From the NCBI RefSeq assembly GCF_910594005.1, contig NC_057819.1, positions 126,515,669 to 126,579,668 of the forward strand: a stretch of 64,000 nt of DNA, in the 5' to 3' direction. Each line of letters starts with the position of its first letter. Position 1 is the first letter of the stretch. The notes beneath the pieces were generated by a model. That model did not search any database. It worked only from the letters and a program-made list of their open reading frames with translations, and was not told where the DNA came from. This DNA is from Cervus elaphus. Taxonomy: Eukaryota > Chordata > Mammalia > Artiodactyla > Cervidae. A program made the translations under genes and the position numbers. Shown one piece after another: positions 21,405 through 32,759 of this stretch.

Positions 21405-21944
21405 CTTTTTTTTTTTTTAAATGAGCCTTTTATTCTCACAAAATGGCCTTCTTTCTGCCCACCTCCTCCTGGGAGGGCGTGTTGGTGAGAAGGAGTTAAG
21501 GAGAGGCTTCTTTTATGTGATTCTCCACCAGAGTCTGTCCACAGAGGTTTGTAGGAAGGAGGCCTCCAGCAGAATCCCAGGTAGAGAAGGGAGTGAAGAA
21601 GAGGGAGCTGGGAGATGGAAAAAAAACAAGGACGGGGCAAGAGGGAGGGAGGCCAGGAGAGAAGCCCCTCCCAGTGGGATGTGGGTTCCGGAAGGAATCC
21701 CGATGACCCCACAGGGAATGGAAGGAACGTTTGCATAGTCCTACCCCAGCAATTCAGTTAGAGACTGATGCCCCTGGAAGGGACAACCTGGACCCGCCCT
21801 GCAGACGGCCTTAAGCCCCTCTCACTGAGGTCCCCCTTGGCCCTCAAGATGAAGCCTGGACTCCCTGAAGCCCTGCCTGTCCCAGGATGGCCCACTCTGT
21901 GACGCTGTTGCCCTGCGTTCAGTACTGCAGCCAGAGTGACACAC
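21405..21944. other. Unique sequence
   Basis: Nothing recognised. A minus frame at 21278-21736 overlaps the CHR SINE. Confidence 0.4.
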
Positions 21945-22010
21945 ACAGAAATAGCAGAGTCAGGATATGAACACAGGCTTCTCTAAATCCCAAGCCTGGA
22001 CTCTACTGCA
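21945..22010 (-). mobile_element. MIR fragment, antisense
   Basis: 'agcagagtcaggatatgaac' and 'aagcctggactctactgca' match the reverse complement of the MIR tRNA-related head. Confidence 0.6.
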
Positions 22011-22043
22011 CTGGGACTTCCTCTCACTATTTTCCTATGGTTG

Positions 22044-22165
22044 CATGTGTGTGTGCTCAGCCATGTCTGACTCTTTGCAACCCCATGGGCTGTAGCCCGC
22101 CAGGCTCCTCCGTCCATGGAATTCTCCAGGCAAAGATACTGGAACGGGTTGCCATTTCCTACCCA
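22044..22165 (-). mobile_element. Bov-A monomer, truncated
   Basis: Only the Bov-A part is present. ATTTTCCTATGGTTG (22029-22043) and ATTTTCCTGTGGTTG (22166-22180) flank it at 14 of 15 positions. Confidence 0.92.
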
Positions 22166-22180
22166 ATTTTCCTGTGGTTG

Positions 22181-22731
22181 GGTCTCCTGTGTCTTTGTCT
22201 AACTCACGTCCTTGTTTTGCTGGAGCACATCCACCAGTACCTGCCCCAGAAGGGGTAATTGGGAGGTGATGTCTTGGTGACTCTGAAATCCTTCTGTCTA
22301 GAGGGTTCTACTCTGCCCAGTCCTCATATTGGCTCCCTCCATGATCCAAAGAGACAAAGTCGTCTGGAACCAAACCCCAGGCCAGAACCAGGTGAGTTCT
22401 AGGTATCACAAGAGGAGGATAAACTCTGGGTTGTCAGCCTCCAGAGGAGCCTGCCTCCTGCTTCTGCCTAGGGCTCAGCTGCTCTGACCTTGCAGGGCTT
22501 GTTTTCCCAACCAGCCTGCCTGAGAGCTAAGGCCTGGTCTCGTGGTCTGTAACCTCTAAAGGACCATCTGAAAGGGCTCCTGCCTTGGATACCAGCCTGG
22601 GAGGCCCAACCTCAGCGGCCACAAGCTTTTCCTAAACCCTGATTTTTTTTTTTTTTCTATAAAAGAGGGCATACCTCCTGTCCCCGTGTAGCCTACTCCC
22701 TTCTCCAGACCTATTTCTATTGTGTATCGTA
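22181..22731. other. Unique sequence
   Basis: A 14-base poly(T) lies near 22645. No exon recognised. Confidence 0.4.
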
Positions 22732-22742
22732 AGGCAGTTCAG

Positions 22743-22968
22743 AGGGCTTGCCCGGTGGCTCAGTGGTAAAGAATCTACCTGCAATGCAGGAGCCGCAGGA
22801 GGCTCAAGTTCGATCCCTGGGTTAGGAAAATCCCCTGGAGGAGGAAATGGCAACCCACTCCAGTATGCTTGCCTGAAGAATCCCATGGACAGAGGAGCTT
22901 GGTGGGCTACGGTTCATAGAGTCACAAAGAGTCAGATACGACTGAGCAACTTAGCATTCATGCACGCG
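22743..22968 (+). mobile_element. Bov-tA SINE
   Basis: Complete Bov-tA with an extra 'gccgcaggaggct' before the B box. AGGCAGTTCAG (22732-22742) and AGGCAGCTCAG (22969-22979) flank it. Confidence 0.92.
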
Positions 22969-23039
22969 AGGCAGCTCAGGTGGGAAGGCCCCGAGCTCAG
23001 AGTCAGAAGCTGGATTTGGACCTCAAACTACCATAAGCA

Positions 23040-23110
23040 AATCACTCAGCTCCATTTTACAGATGAGGAAGTAGAAGTTCAGAGATCCAGAAATACTTTC
23101 CCGTGGTCAT
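23040..23110 (-). mobile_element. MIR fragment, antisense
   Basis: 'ccattttacagatgaggaag' and 'agaagttcagagatcc' are typical of the MIR core in reverse. Confidence 0.6.
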
Positions 23111-23365
23111 GTTCAAATGAGAACATATATGAAGGGTTTATATAGTGTCTCAATACCACACAGAGTTTGGGACTGTTAGGACTCTTGAAGGAAATAAAGC
23201 CATTCCTGGGGGGCCCGTCTCTAGGTTAATTTGCCAGGTTGCTGAGTTTTTCAGGGTCCATCTTACCCATGTGCAGGTGCAGAATTGAGCGACTTTCCTA
23301 AAGCCAGAGGGATACAGAGTTTCCAGGGGCTCATTTTAAAGCAGAAGGAATGAAAGTGTTCAGAG

Positions 23366-23540
23366 CAGTGGTTCAACCTTGGCTGAACATTAGACTTACC
23401 TGGGGAGCTTTTTAAAAAAAAATCTTGCTGCCTAAGCTGTACCCCAGGACCATTAAATCAGGATCTCTGAAGCGAGGTCCTGCCATCAGTATTGTTTAAT
23501 GCTCCCAGAGAATTTCAACAGTAGCCAGAGTTGAGGGAAA
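23366..23540. mobile_element. hAT/MER-like non-autonomous DNA repeat
   Basis: Starts 'cagtggttcaaccttggctg' and continues 'ttagacttacctggggagct'. The far end 'agagttgagg' is degraded. It matches an abundant old mammalian element. Confidence 0.6.
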
Positions 23541-24083
23541 ATCTTGCATCAGAGATTCCCATAAGGGGGTGATTCTCAACCCTGGGCCTTCAGATCCTCC
23601 TCTTGGGAGAACCCTGATGCCCGACCTGACCGCTGAGGCCTGGATTGACTTGCTTTGGGGCAAAAGTAGCCCAAGTGATTCAGAAATGCAGGCAGATAGA
23701 GAAAGTTTGCGCTAACGCTGTTCTCATCCTTCTCTGAGGCCACCAGGAATTAGAAGGAAGAAGCTGAGAGTGGGTATCTTGTGATCCCCGGAGCTTCGGG
23801 ACGTAACGTCGGCTTTGCCTGGAGGAGTCAAGGGGAGCTGGTGCTGCGTTTCGACTGCTTGTTCTGCCTCCACAGCTGCTGCTGGCAATTCTTTCCAAAC
23901 CATTTCCCCCATCGTTGTTCCCATGGGTGCAGCAGACCCTGCAAACCCAGGGGTGATGGAAGGCAGCTTTTCAGCTCAGCTGGAAAACCCCATTGGCAAA
24001 GTGGACACTGGGCTGGAGGGTGTTACTTCCTGACCACATGCCTGCAGAAGAAACTGAAGGTGGTTCCTTTGCCCACCGTAGTC
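23541..24083. other. Unique sequence
   Basis: A 128-codon frame (23781-24167) runs into the CHR SINE and is not accepted as a gene. Confidence 0.4.
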
Positions 24084-24098
24084 AAGAGGTCAGCCTGG

Positions 24099-24389
24099 GG
24101 ACTTCCTTGGTGGCTCCGTGGTAAAGAATCCGCCTGCCAGTGCAGGAGACACAGGTTCAACCTCTGATCGGGGAAGATCGCACATCCTGCGGAGCAACTA
24201 AGCCCATGAGCCACAACTCTTGAGCCTGTGCCTTAGAGCCTGGGAGCCACAAGGACTGAAGCCCACACACCCTAGAACTCATGCTCCCCAAGAGAAGGCA
24301 CCACGATGAGAAGCCTGCGTGCTGCAACTAGAGGATAGTCCACACAGCAACGAAGACCCGGCACAGCCAGAAATAAAAATAAATAAATG
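24099..24389 (+). mobile_element. CHR-type SINE, full length
   Basis: All parts are present: head 'gggacttccttggtggctcc', 'ggttcaacctc', long body and (AAAT)n tail. AAGAGGTCAGCCTGG (24084-24098) and AAGAGGTAAGCCTGG (24390-24404) differ at one base. Confidence 0.95.
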
Positions 24390-24929
24390 AAGAGGTAAGC
24401 CTGGAATCTGGTCCACTCAGAGACTACACACAGACTATCTCACCCTTAAGAATAAACCATGATGGGGGGATTGTTATTGGAAGTGGCATATGCCTTTTCC
24501 CTGGAAAGAAATGAAAGAATCTGAGTTTGTCCTTCTGCAGAGAACTTGCCCATTGGGACATGGCTTCCTTACTGCCTAATGGTGTTCAGAGCACCCTCAT
24601 GAAGGAGGTATAAACCCAGTCACTTCCTGGTTCTCCAGAGGACCGAGGCTGGCCAAAAAGCAGCAGGATATGGGTCTCACTTCCTGACCCTGTGCTAGTC
24701 CTCTTTGTGAGCTGTTGGGTTCACTCTGATGCATTAATAGCCTCAGTGCCAGGCATGGTTGAGTTACCGGAATTCCTGAATGAAGACTGCAGTCCTTGCC
24801 TTTAGGACCTCCCCACTGGTGCCCTGTCAATGGGAACCTGGACCAGGCTGGGCTTAGAGGTGGGTGGATTCTAGGTTGGCATTTTCACTCGCCCGTCCTT
24901 CACCTGGACTTTGGATGGGGGTCTTCTCA

Positions 24930-25680
24930 CCCCCATATACAATAATTGCTAATTATCAATTATCAAATAGGGTAATTGCTTTACTTCAATGGATTTTGTG
25001 AGGCTCAAACATGATAATGTGAGTGAATTGCCTTTGAGAAGCGTTTCCAAGGCATATAAACACAAGGGGTTACAGAGCGAGGTCCCTCTGGCTCAGCGGT
25101 GCGGTGAGGCTGTGTGCACAGCCCACGATCCCCATGGGATTGGGGACTGCGGAATTCATCGCCTTTGGAGGCTCAATGTGCTGTGCGTGCATGGTGAAGA
25201 GAAACGGGGCGGGGGTGGGGGGCGGCCTTTGCCTTTTATGGCAGTCTGGGAACTTGAAACACTCGAAACCCATCCTTCCCAAAAAGCTTTTTATAGTCCT
25301 TCAGAAGCCGATGTCTGGGCAGATCCACATATCACAGGTATGCGGCTAGACGGGGCTCATTAAGTCATGAGCTAATGCAGGGGCTAATTAAATGCTTTTG
25401 ACACTTGTCACCATCTGCTGAGGTTGGAGTAAAGTCTGAAAGTTCTGTGGGTTTTATTAAAGCCTTGGAGTCCCCACCACCCCCTTGGGCTGAGGTCCTG
25501 TGTGGTTTCCACCCCAGAAACTAAGCAAACACTATCAGAAGACGGATTCGATCCTTAACTGATTTCCATTTTAAGACACAAGCTTTGGGGATTATTACGA
25601 AATTACTTCAGTTAATTAAAAAAGGGGAAAGCTTTGAAGTACTTTACTAGTGTTTATGCATTTGGTCCCAGAGTGGTCTC
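24930..25680. promoter_or_regulatory. Candidate conserved noncoding element / enhancer
   Basis: Dense homeodomain-type TAAT words ('taattgctaattatcaat' at about 24943-24960, 'ggctaattaaatgc' at about 25382-25395, 'cagttaattaaaaaagg' at about 25610) occur with an E-box-like CATCTG at 25412-25417. A G-rich tract lies at 25205-25225. The regulatory role is inferred from motif density and absence of repeats. Confidence 0.35.
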
Positions 25681-26079
25681 CGTGGATATCCTAACTTCTG
25701 GCTTTCCCTGTCACTGACTGCAACAAGGAGAATCTGGGAGATTAATTATTGACATTGATTTTTTTGGGTCATCAGATGAATCCCTCAGTAACTCTGAAGA
25801 ATCTTGGTCAGATGGGTTCAGAAAACTGATTGAAGAAATGACCCTTCTTCTTCTCCTCCAGTAAACATGTGAAGAGATCATTCCCATGGTTAAAGGGAGC
25901 CGGATGGTATCTCATTACGCCACCTCCCTGTTTCCCTTTTCCCTAGATGCAGCCTAAACCTTCTATTAATTGATTTTCATGTTTACACTTGGTTTTAGGA
26001 GAAAGGGAAAACTTTTATTCAGAAAGAGTGTTTTGTCACTTCTGGTGGAGTGTCTACAGTTTCCTTAATGATTAGTACA

Positions 26080-26155
26080 GGCTCTTGACATATACCAGAT
26101 ATGATCCTTTGTCAAATATATGTATTGCACATACTTCCTTTTACTCTGTGGGTTG
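26080..26155 (-). mobile_element. Ancient L1 scrap, antisense
   Basis: 'ttgtcaaatatatgtattgc' and 'ctctgtgggttgtgcatccc' match a reverse segment of the mammalian L1 3' region. Confidence 0.45.
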
Positions 26156-26230
26156 TGCATCCCTAAGAAGCAACCAACACCTGCCAAAAGAGAACCAGGC
26201 ATCAGAGACAACTGATAAAGAATATTCTTA

Positions 26231-26449
26231 GGGACTTCCCTGATGGTGCGGTGGTTAAGAATCCACCTTCCAATGCAGGGACTCAGTTCAATCCCTGGTC
26301 TGGGAACTAAGATCCCACATGCCAGTGAGCAACTAAAGTTGCCACAACTAGAGAGTTCATGTCCCATGATGAAAGAGCCACGTGATGCAACAAAGATCTC
26401 ACATGCCACAGCTAAGATGAATGCAGACAAAAAAAAAAGAAAAGAAAAG
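26231..26449 (+). mobile_element. CHR-type SINE
   Basis: Head 'gggacttccctgatggtgcg', B-box region 'agttcaatccc', shortened body and an A-rich tail at 26430-26448. Confidence 0.88.
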
Positions 26450-26977
26450 ACGACTAATAAAGTAGTGTTATCAACACAACGAACTTGGATCTGATCCATT
26501 GCTCAGTCTAACTACCAAGTCACAGGAAATACGGGGGATGAAGGAACATGGTAAACCAAACCACGGAGTGTTAAGATTTGGCTCACAGGACTCTCTACAG
26601 GACAAGTGAGCCTCCTTTTCAACAAATAAGATGCAAGGAAAATGAGTAGATTTAAAGACACTGAAGAACCATACCAACCAATTACAATATTTGAAACTCA
26701 TATGAATCCTGATTATAGTAAAACTGTGTAATAGTTAAGACATGTGGAGACATTTGAACACTGACTGGATATTTGATGTTGTGAATGAACCAGGCTTTTT
26801 TCTTTAAAGTGTGATAATGGTATTGTGCTTTTAAGAATACGTCCCTTTCAGAGATGCCTACAGAAATACCTATGGGAAAATATTAAGAATTTGCTTAAAT
26901 CTAATCTTATGGGAAAGGAGATTAGTCTATCCTTGCTCCCCCCACCCCACCATAGACTGAAGCTGATCTTTTTCTCT
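26450..26977. other. Probable ancient dispersed repeat, family unknown
   Basis: 'gtgtgataatggtattgtgc' and 'cagagatgcctacagaaata' recall the 3' part of an old mammalian interspersed repeat. No coding remnant. Confidence 0.4.
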
Positions 26978-27108
26978 TCTTTTTTTTTTTTTTTTGGTCA
27001 TGTCAGGTAGCATGCAGGATCTTAGTTCTTCAACCAAGGGTTGAACCCATGCCCCCTGCAGTGGTATAGAATGGAGTTCTAACCACTGGACTGCCAGGGA
27101 ACTCCCGG
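26978..27108 (-). mobile_element. CHR-type SINE, truncated
   Basis: A T tract followed by the reversed CHR head: 'cttcaaccaagggttgaacc', 'ctgccagggaactccc'. Confidence 0.85.
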
Positions 27109-28055
27109 GGAAGACAAATTGAATTCACCAAGGCTTGTTAATTACTGAAGCTAGGTGATGAGTCCATGGAGATTTATTATAGTATCCCTTGGTGTAATCA
27201 TTTGAAACTTTCTACAGTGAAAAGGAGTTTTCAACCAGGGTTTGTTGCAAGTCAGGGTGCCAGATGAAGCCTCACTAAAGTCTTAAAAGCAGCAGGTCCC
27301 TCTTCACCCCCTGATTTGATTTTTTGGCTTCACGTGCCACTGACCCTTGAGAACTAACCCCACAGTGCTGTTCCACCATTCACAGTTCCCTTCATTGCAT
27401 AAGGATGCTGTGAAAGCTTCCTGTTGCCTAGCAATGGCTGGCAGGAAATCGATCCCCCGCTCTGTAACACAGTAGTCGAATATCGATTATCTGGGTGATT
27501 TGGAGATTTGACTTTCTGGACGAACACATTTTTTCCCCTGGGTAATTGGTCAGGACTGTGGCAGGGGTGAGCAACAGATATTCCACAGAGGGGCTGGGAT
27601 CAGGTAAAAAGACTGGCAAGAAAAGAGAGTGGTTGGGGCAGGGATGATCAGTGACGTCTGAGTACTCAAACCTCGAGTCTCCTCTCCAAGACCTTCCGGG
27701 GGAGCTGCTCTCAATTCAGCACCTCTGCAGCTGGACAGCACCTTGGGAGGCCAGGTTTTTTGAGGGTGGACCTCTACAGAACACATTCCTTCATGTCTTA
27801 GGATGGTCCCTGTTATAGCTGGCTAGCTCAGATGCTTAATGCATGATGTTAAGGAGGCCAAGGCCCCAGCCTGGAGCCTGACATTGACCAATTGGCTTGA
27901 CCAGCTGAACTAGCTTTGTTTTACTTATAACTGTATTGATATGTATTAAGGGGTGGCTTTTTGCTGGGTATTTAATGGGTCTGACTCCATGTAAGACCCT
28001 CACTCCTGGAAAAGCTGCCCTAAGTTCATGGTCTTCTTTGTGGATGATCAGCAAC
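27109..28055. other. Unique sequence
   Basis: No repeat or exon recognised apart from the X-box-like site listed separately. Confidence 0.4.
27420..27490. promoter_or_regulatory. RFX X-box-like and ONECUT-like motif pair
   Basis: GTTGCCTAGCAAT at 27423-27435 has the imperfect-palindrome form of an RFX X-box. TATCGATTA at 27481-27489 resembles a ONECUT/CUX site. Binding is inferred from motif shape only. Confidence 0.3.
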
Positions 28056-28308
28056 GGTTATTTTTGTTGCTCAGTCGCGTCCTACTCTTTGTGACCCCAT
28101 GGATTGCAACACACCAGGCTTCCCTGTCCTTCACTATGTCCCAGCATTTGCTCAAACTCACATCCACTGAGTTGGTGATACCATCCAATCATCTTGTCCT
28201 CTGTCATCGCCTTCTCCTTTTGCCTTCAATCTTTCCTAGCATCAAGGTCTTTTCCATTGAGTTGGCTTTTCACATCAGGTGGCCAAAGTATTGGAGCTTC
28301 AGCAGTGG
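28056..28308 (-). mobile_element. BovB 3' end, antisense
   Basis: Reverse complement of the BovB terminus, 'tactctttgtgaccccatgg' through 'gtggccaaagtattggagct', 5'-truncated. Confidence 0.88.
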
Positions 28309-28379
28309 TAATTGCTGCCAATTTCATCTTCAGAAGAATACGATGGGAAAGGAAGCCTGTCCCCTTAAATTAGTCAATT

Positions 28380-28790
28380 ATTCTTGCTTTCAAACCAGTT
28401 GCAAAACTCAGTGGCATACAACAATAGGCAATCACTTCCCACTCATCTGTTGGTAGGTCAGTGGGGGTTGGGGCTGATCTTGTTTGGGGTCAGCGGGAAT
28501 CGGCTCCACCATATGAATGGGGTCCAGATTCGCTCCATGTCCGCTCACCCTCATTGGACTTGGGAGTTATCCAGGGCACATTCTAGTCATAGATGAAGGC
28601 AGATGGGCAAGAGGGTAAGCCTATTCACACTTGTATACTTCAACCTACTGCTTATATTATGTCTGCTAATGTTTCACAGGTCAAAGCAAGTCTCAAGGTC
28701 AAGCTCAGTGTCAGCGTGGCAGGGAAGTATGCTCTGCCTGTGGTGTACAGTGGATATTTGCTGACCAGTAATTTATCACACCCTACACCT
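28380..28790. mobile_element. Ancient dispersed repeat, copy 1
   Basis: 'gcaaaactcagtggcataca' and the 'aggtcaagctcagtgtc...gcagggaagtatgctctgcc' module belong to an old mammalian family. Related modules occur at 29823-30180 and 34055-34170. Confidence 0.45.
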
Positions 28791-28799
28791 GAAAGGTGA

Positions 28800-29822
28800 T
28801 CTGTACTCTAGCTTGACTAGTCCTGAGAGAGATGTGGGTGGGAGGGGAAACATTGAGTGCACATTCCAGTTAGGAAGTGCATAGGCAGGATCTGGCTCTG
28901 GCCCACCTGCCCTCCATGGGTCCCTGAACATGATAAGGAGTGGGGAGAGGATGCAGGACCCTGGGATCTGCTGGCCACCAGCACAGGGGCTCTGAGAACC
29001 CCTGGAGGCTGGGAAAATGTGCCTGCAGCTTTTCCTGAGCTGAGCAGCTTTGCAGCATAAGTTCTCCTGTGTGTGCCTGTGCGTGCATCTCTCCCTCTAT
29101 TTATAGACTCCTGAGAGGGGCAGGGATAAGTAAGGCCTCCATCATCACCAGGCAAAGAAGGCAAAGGGACTGTCAAGCCTGCCAAAGACGTGTCGAAGAT
29201 GCAGTCATGTTTGCACAGAAATCCCTGGCGCGCAATAAAGGCTGGGAAGAGCAAAGAGACTGAAATTAAAACACAGGCTGGCTAGTTACTAAATACAATG
29301 TTTTCTGGGAGGTGTTAGCAGCTGTTTCAATTCCAGAGCATGCAATATCATGTAACTCTGTCTTAGTAGCAACTACACAGGGATCTGGCTGGGAACTGAC
29401 ACAGAGTAACCAGAAAGGCAAATGCATCAGCAAACCCACAGATTCCTAGACTGGTGCAAATAGCAGGTGAGTCCAGAGAGCCCCTGAGTGGTTCCCATGG
29501 CTGAACCTCAGAGAGTGGGAGATGCTCGCCTTCCTTCTTCCTGGCAGAAAATGACAATAAATTACCTCAGCCCTGGCACACAGGAGAACTATTTCTCTGC
29601 CTCCTACCTGCCACCATGGTTTTTTTTTTTTTTTCTCTTCTTTTAAATACAAGATCAGGGAGAAGATGACAGCATTTCTGGAAATAGTAGGGAAGGCTCC
29701 CTGCAGAACGTAACAATGAATTAAATCTTGAAAGATATTTAGGACAAGAGGAGTGCATAAGGACATTCTGGACTAAGGAAAAAGCAGGAGGAGATAAGAA
29801 GTAAAAAAGCAACAGTACATTG
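28800..29822. other. Unique sequence with a poly(T) tract
   Basis: A 16-base T run lies at about 29619-29634. Sequence at about 29690-29775 resembles an old repeat ('gaaggctccctgcagaa'). No exon recognised. Confidence 0.4.
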
Positions 29823-30180
29823 TCTGTATCAGTCAATAATTGCTGCAATAGTGCTGTGTAACAAACATTCTAAAAAGTAGGTGAGGGTGGGCTGTATTCC
29901 ATGTTCATTCATTCACCTGAGGACCCAGGCACAGAAGCGACCACAGGAAGCCTTTCTCCTGGCTATGGTGCAATGCAAGAGCCAAGCTCCAATGCACCTT
30001 TGCCTACGTCATGCCCGCTCCATGCCACTGATCAATGCAAGTCACTTGGTCAAGACTTGCCTTTGGTGGGAAGAACTGCAAATGCCATCATAAAAGGTCT
30101 GGGTACAGGGAGGGATGATGAATTGGGGCCAATACTAATATCTCCCACAGTATCTGAGGGGCATCCACAAACAATCAATT
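29823..30180. mobile_element. Ancient dispersed repeat, copy 2
   Basis: 'attgctgcaatagtgctgtg', 'agtcacttggtcaagacttg' and 'gtgggaagaactgcaaatgc' are the same module order as copy 1 upstream. Confidence 0.45.
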
Positions 30181-30320
30181 TGCAGGAGTATTGCATGCAA
30201 GATGGGGTTGGGAGGAGAAGGCATTGAAGAGACAGGCCAAGTGGACAACTGGAACTTTGGGGTGCTGTGCAAAATGCTTGGGCTTTCCAGTGGGCAGTAC
30301 GGGGACCAGTCTTAGCTCCC

Positions 30321-30650
30321 ACTGCTATAGACTGGGGTGTTTCAACAACAGACCTTTATTTCATGCGGTTCCGGAAGCTTGGAAGTCTAAGATAGATGTG
30401 CTGGATGGTTCAGTTTCTAGTAAGAGTCCTGGCTTGCAGATGGCTACTGTTTCACTGTGTCTTCACAAGGTTGGGGGGGGCGGTACTCTCTTGAGTCACT
30501 TCTTTTAAGGGCCCTATTCCCACCATGATCACATCTAATCCCAAGCCCTACCCTTGTGACCTCATATAAACCCAAGCACCTTCCCAACGCTCCATCTCCA
30601 AATACCATCACATCACACTGGGCCTTAGGGCTTCAATATATGAAGTGGAG
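30321..30650 (-). mobile_element. MaLR-type LTR (MST/MLT1-like), antisense
   Basis: 'caacaacagacctttatttc', 'ttccggaagcttggaagtct', 'aagggccctattcccaccat' and 'ctccaaataccatcacatca' read as a reversed MaLR LTR over most of its length. Confidence 0.8.
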
Positions 30651-30654
30651 AAGG

Positions 30655-31124
30655 GGGTGCAGTTTAGTCCTAGCAGAGCCTGTGAAGGATTTTGAGCTGC
30701 AGGGTGGCCTGACCAGGTTTGTGTTTTGAAGTGTATTTTTGTTCTGACTGTGCAGGAGATCTGAAGAGTTAGGATTGCTTGTGGTAATGTGTGTGTGCAT
30801 CTCTCCGCTGTTGGAACAGGTTTGAACCATCCTGTGGTCATAAGAAAGGATAGGAAGGCAGAGAACACAATTTTGAGAACTGTGTAGGCAAGAATGCCAA
30901 GGTAGATCAGGTGATGTGAGCTGCCAGGGCAGACCTCCTGGGCTTCCATCTTGGGGGTTGTAAGCCCCCAACCCCCCGCCCCTGCCCAACCCCACCCCGA
31001 GACTTCAGGAGATGCTGGTCTGAGGAGGAATAACAACAATGTGCATTCTAGTGTGAACCTGCCCTGGCATCACAGACATCTTCCTTGGGAGCCACTGGAA
31101 GAGGGGACCATGGGGACCTTCTGT
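30655..31124. other. Unique sequence
   Basis: Minus-strand frames of 143 and 120 codons overlap each other and have no recognisable domain. No repeat recognised. Confidence 0.4.
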
Positions 31125-31205
31125 GGTTTATTCACTGCTGGACCCTTGGTGTCTCAAACTGTGCCTGATACCCCATAGGCACCCACGAAATGAATGGATG
31201 GTTGA
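31125..31205 (+). mobile_element. L2 LINE 3' end
   Basis: 'ttcactgctggacccttggt', 'actgtgcctgat' and 'cacgaaatgaatggatgg' match the L2 3' terminus. Confidence 0.65.
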
Positions 31206-31413
31206 GATCTGCCTAGGCATTTGAGTCTGGAATTCAGGGAGAATGCAGGTCTAGAGTCACGATTTTGGGGGTCATCCAGATTTAGGTGGTCACTACAACA
31301 TCTGGGGACAAATACCCTCGCCCCCAGCTCTCCTAGTTCCCCATCCCTCTAAGACACACGGCACTAAATACATGCTTTTAATTTGGGGTATATCTTGCTT
31401 TCTAAGTCTTCTT
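31206..31413. other. Unique sequence
   Basis: Nothing recognised. Confidence 0.4.
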
Positions 31414-31635
31414 TGGGCGTCCCAGGTGGCTCAGATAGTAAAGAATCTGCCTGCAATACAGGAGAACTGGGTTCAATCCCTGGGTCAGGAAGATCCCCTG
31501 GAGAATGGAATGGCAACCCTCTCCAGTATTCCTGCCTGGAGAATTCCATGGACAGAGGGATCTGGCAGGTCACAATCCTTGGGATCACAAAGAGTTGGAT
31601 ATGACTGAACAACTCTCACACACACTCACACACTC
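31414..31635 (+). mobile_element. Bov-tA SINE with CA-rich tail
   Basis: Head 'ggcgtcccaggtggctcaga', B box 'ggttcaatccc', and Bov-A body ending 'gagttggatatgactgaac'. A 'cacacactcacacactc' tract follows. Confidence 0.9.
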
Positions 31636-31799
31636 AAGCTGAGTTGGGGAATTATTTTCAGACCACCCTGAGTCCTTACAAAGATTCCTTCCAGAATCAA
31701 TACCCAAGGCCATGTAAATATTGTCGATACCAAACCAGCTCCCCCTGCCCCCTGCTCATCTCCCTTGCTCAGCTCCAAATGATGTTTAATTTTTCTATA

Positions 31800-32190
31800 A
31801 ATTAACTCCCACAGTGTCATACCACATTACCACACCTTGGAACATTCCTATTTCAATCTGTGAGCAGCTGACATGCCGAGTGATGCCACGATTTTCTCTG
31901 GGGACGTTTTCCTGTAATGTAGCTGATTAAAATATAGCTGACTGCGGGAGAAGCAGCCGTGCTCCAGCCGGCCTCGGGTGAGCCAGCGAAACCCAGAGAT
32001 AATGAATAATGGTTTGTGGCAAAACTGATAATGCACCCGCTATTATATTGACTGGGGCTTCGGCTTCAGTTAATCGTGCTAAATTGCTAGGCCGAAGCTC
32101 TGGAGGCCCGCCTGCTACCTTCATCTTCTGAAAATGTCCATTTGTCTGAAGTTGGGTTCCTTTTCCTTCCTCCTGTAACCCCATTCAAAT
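31800..32190. promoter_or_regulatory. Candidate conserved noncoding element
   Basis: Repeat-free with dense AT-core motifs: 'ggaacattcc' (31839-31848), 'gctgattaaaatatagctga' (about 31922-31941), 'gagataatgaataatggttt' and 'cttcagttaatcgtgctaaa'. The call is inference only. Confidence 0.3.
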
Positions 32191-32432
32191 GAGATGGCTA
32201 TTTTTGCTGGCAGCTGCCCGTGGGAGTGTGAGTTTGGAATATGCATGAAAGCTATGAACTCCATCTGCCGGCCTGTGTGCACACCTTCTTCCTGGGGCAT
32301 GTTCCATGTGTGCCGGGCACTGGGTGCCATGCCTTCCAGGAGCGCCTTGTCCAGGGGAGGAGACGGATACCCCACCCATCCTTTCTGTGCCACCTGTTAA
32401 GGGCTGTGTGTGGGGCTCAGCTTTCTGTCTAG

Positions 32433-32631
32433 TGTTAGTCACTCAGTGGTGCCCGACTCATCGCGACTCCATGGACTGTAGCCCGCCAGGCTCCTCTGTC
32501 CATGGGATTCTCCAGGCAAGAATACTAGAGTGGGTTGCCATTCCCTTCTCCAGGGGATCTTCCCGATCCAGGGATCAAACCTGAATCTGCTACATGGCAG
32601 GGTCTGTCTGAGTCACCAGGGAAGCCCCAAG
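32433..32631 (-). mobile_element. Bov-tA SINE
   Basis: Reverse Bov-tA with a small internal loss near the B box. TCTGTCTAG flanks it exactly (32424-32432 and 32632-32640). Confidence 0.92.
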
Positions 32632-32639
32632 TCTGTCTA

Positions 32640-32755
32640 GAAGTCGGTTCAAATCCTGCCTCCCCGACTTTCTAGCCGTGAAACTCAATACTCCGCCCCT
32701 TGCCTGTTAAGTGGTGAGGGTCTCGTGCCCACTTCAGTGGGTCGTGGCATTAAAC
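32640..32755 (+). mobile_element. MIR SINE
   Basis: 'ggttcaaatcctgcctcccc', 'tttctagccgtgaaactcaa' and 'cccttgcctgttaagtggtg' match the MIR core. Confidence 0.6.
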
Positions 32756-32759
32756 GGGC

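Larger units (their letters stand above)
24405..26230. other. Repeat-poor island
   Basis: About 1.8 kb with no young repeat, between two CHR SINEs. An antisense L1 scrap may lie at about 26080-26155. No exon recognised. It contains the regulatory candidate at 24930-25680. Confidence 0.5.

Noticed and set aside
26065..26499. 144-codon minus frame with a hydrophobic stretch
   Set aside because: It crosses a CHR SINE and an L1 scrap, so the apparent membrane segment is translated repeat DNA.
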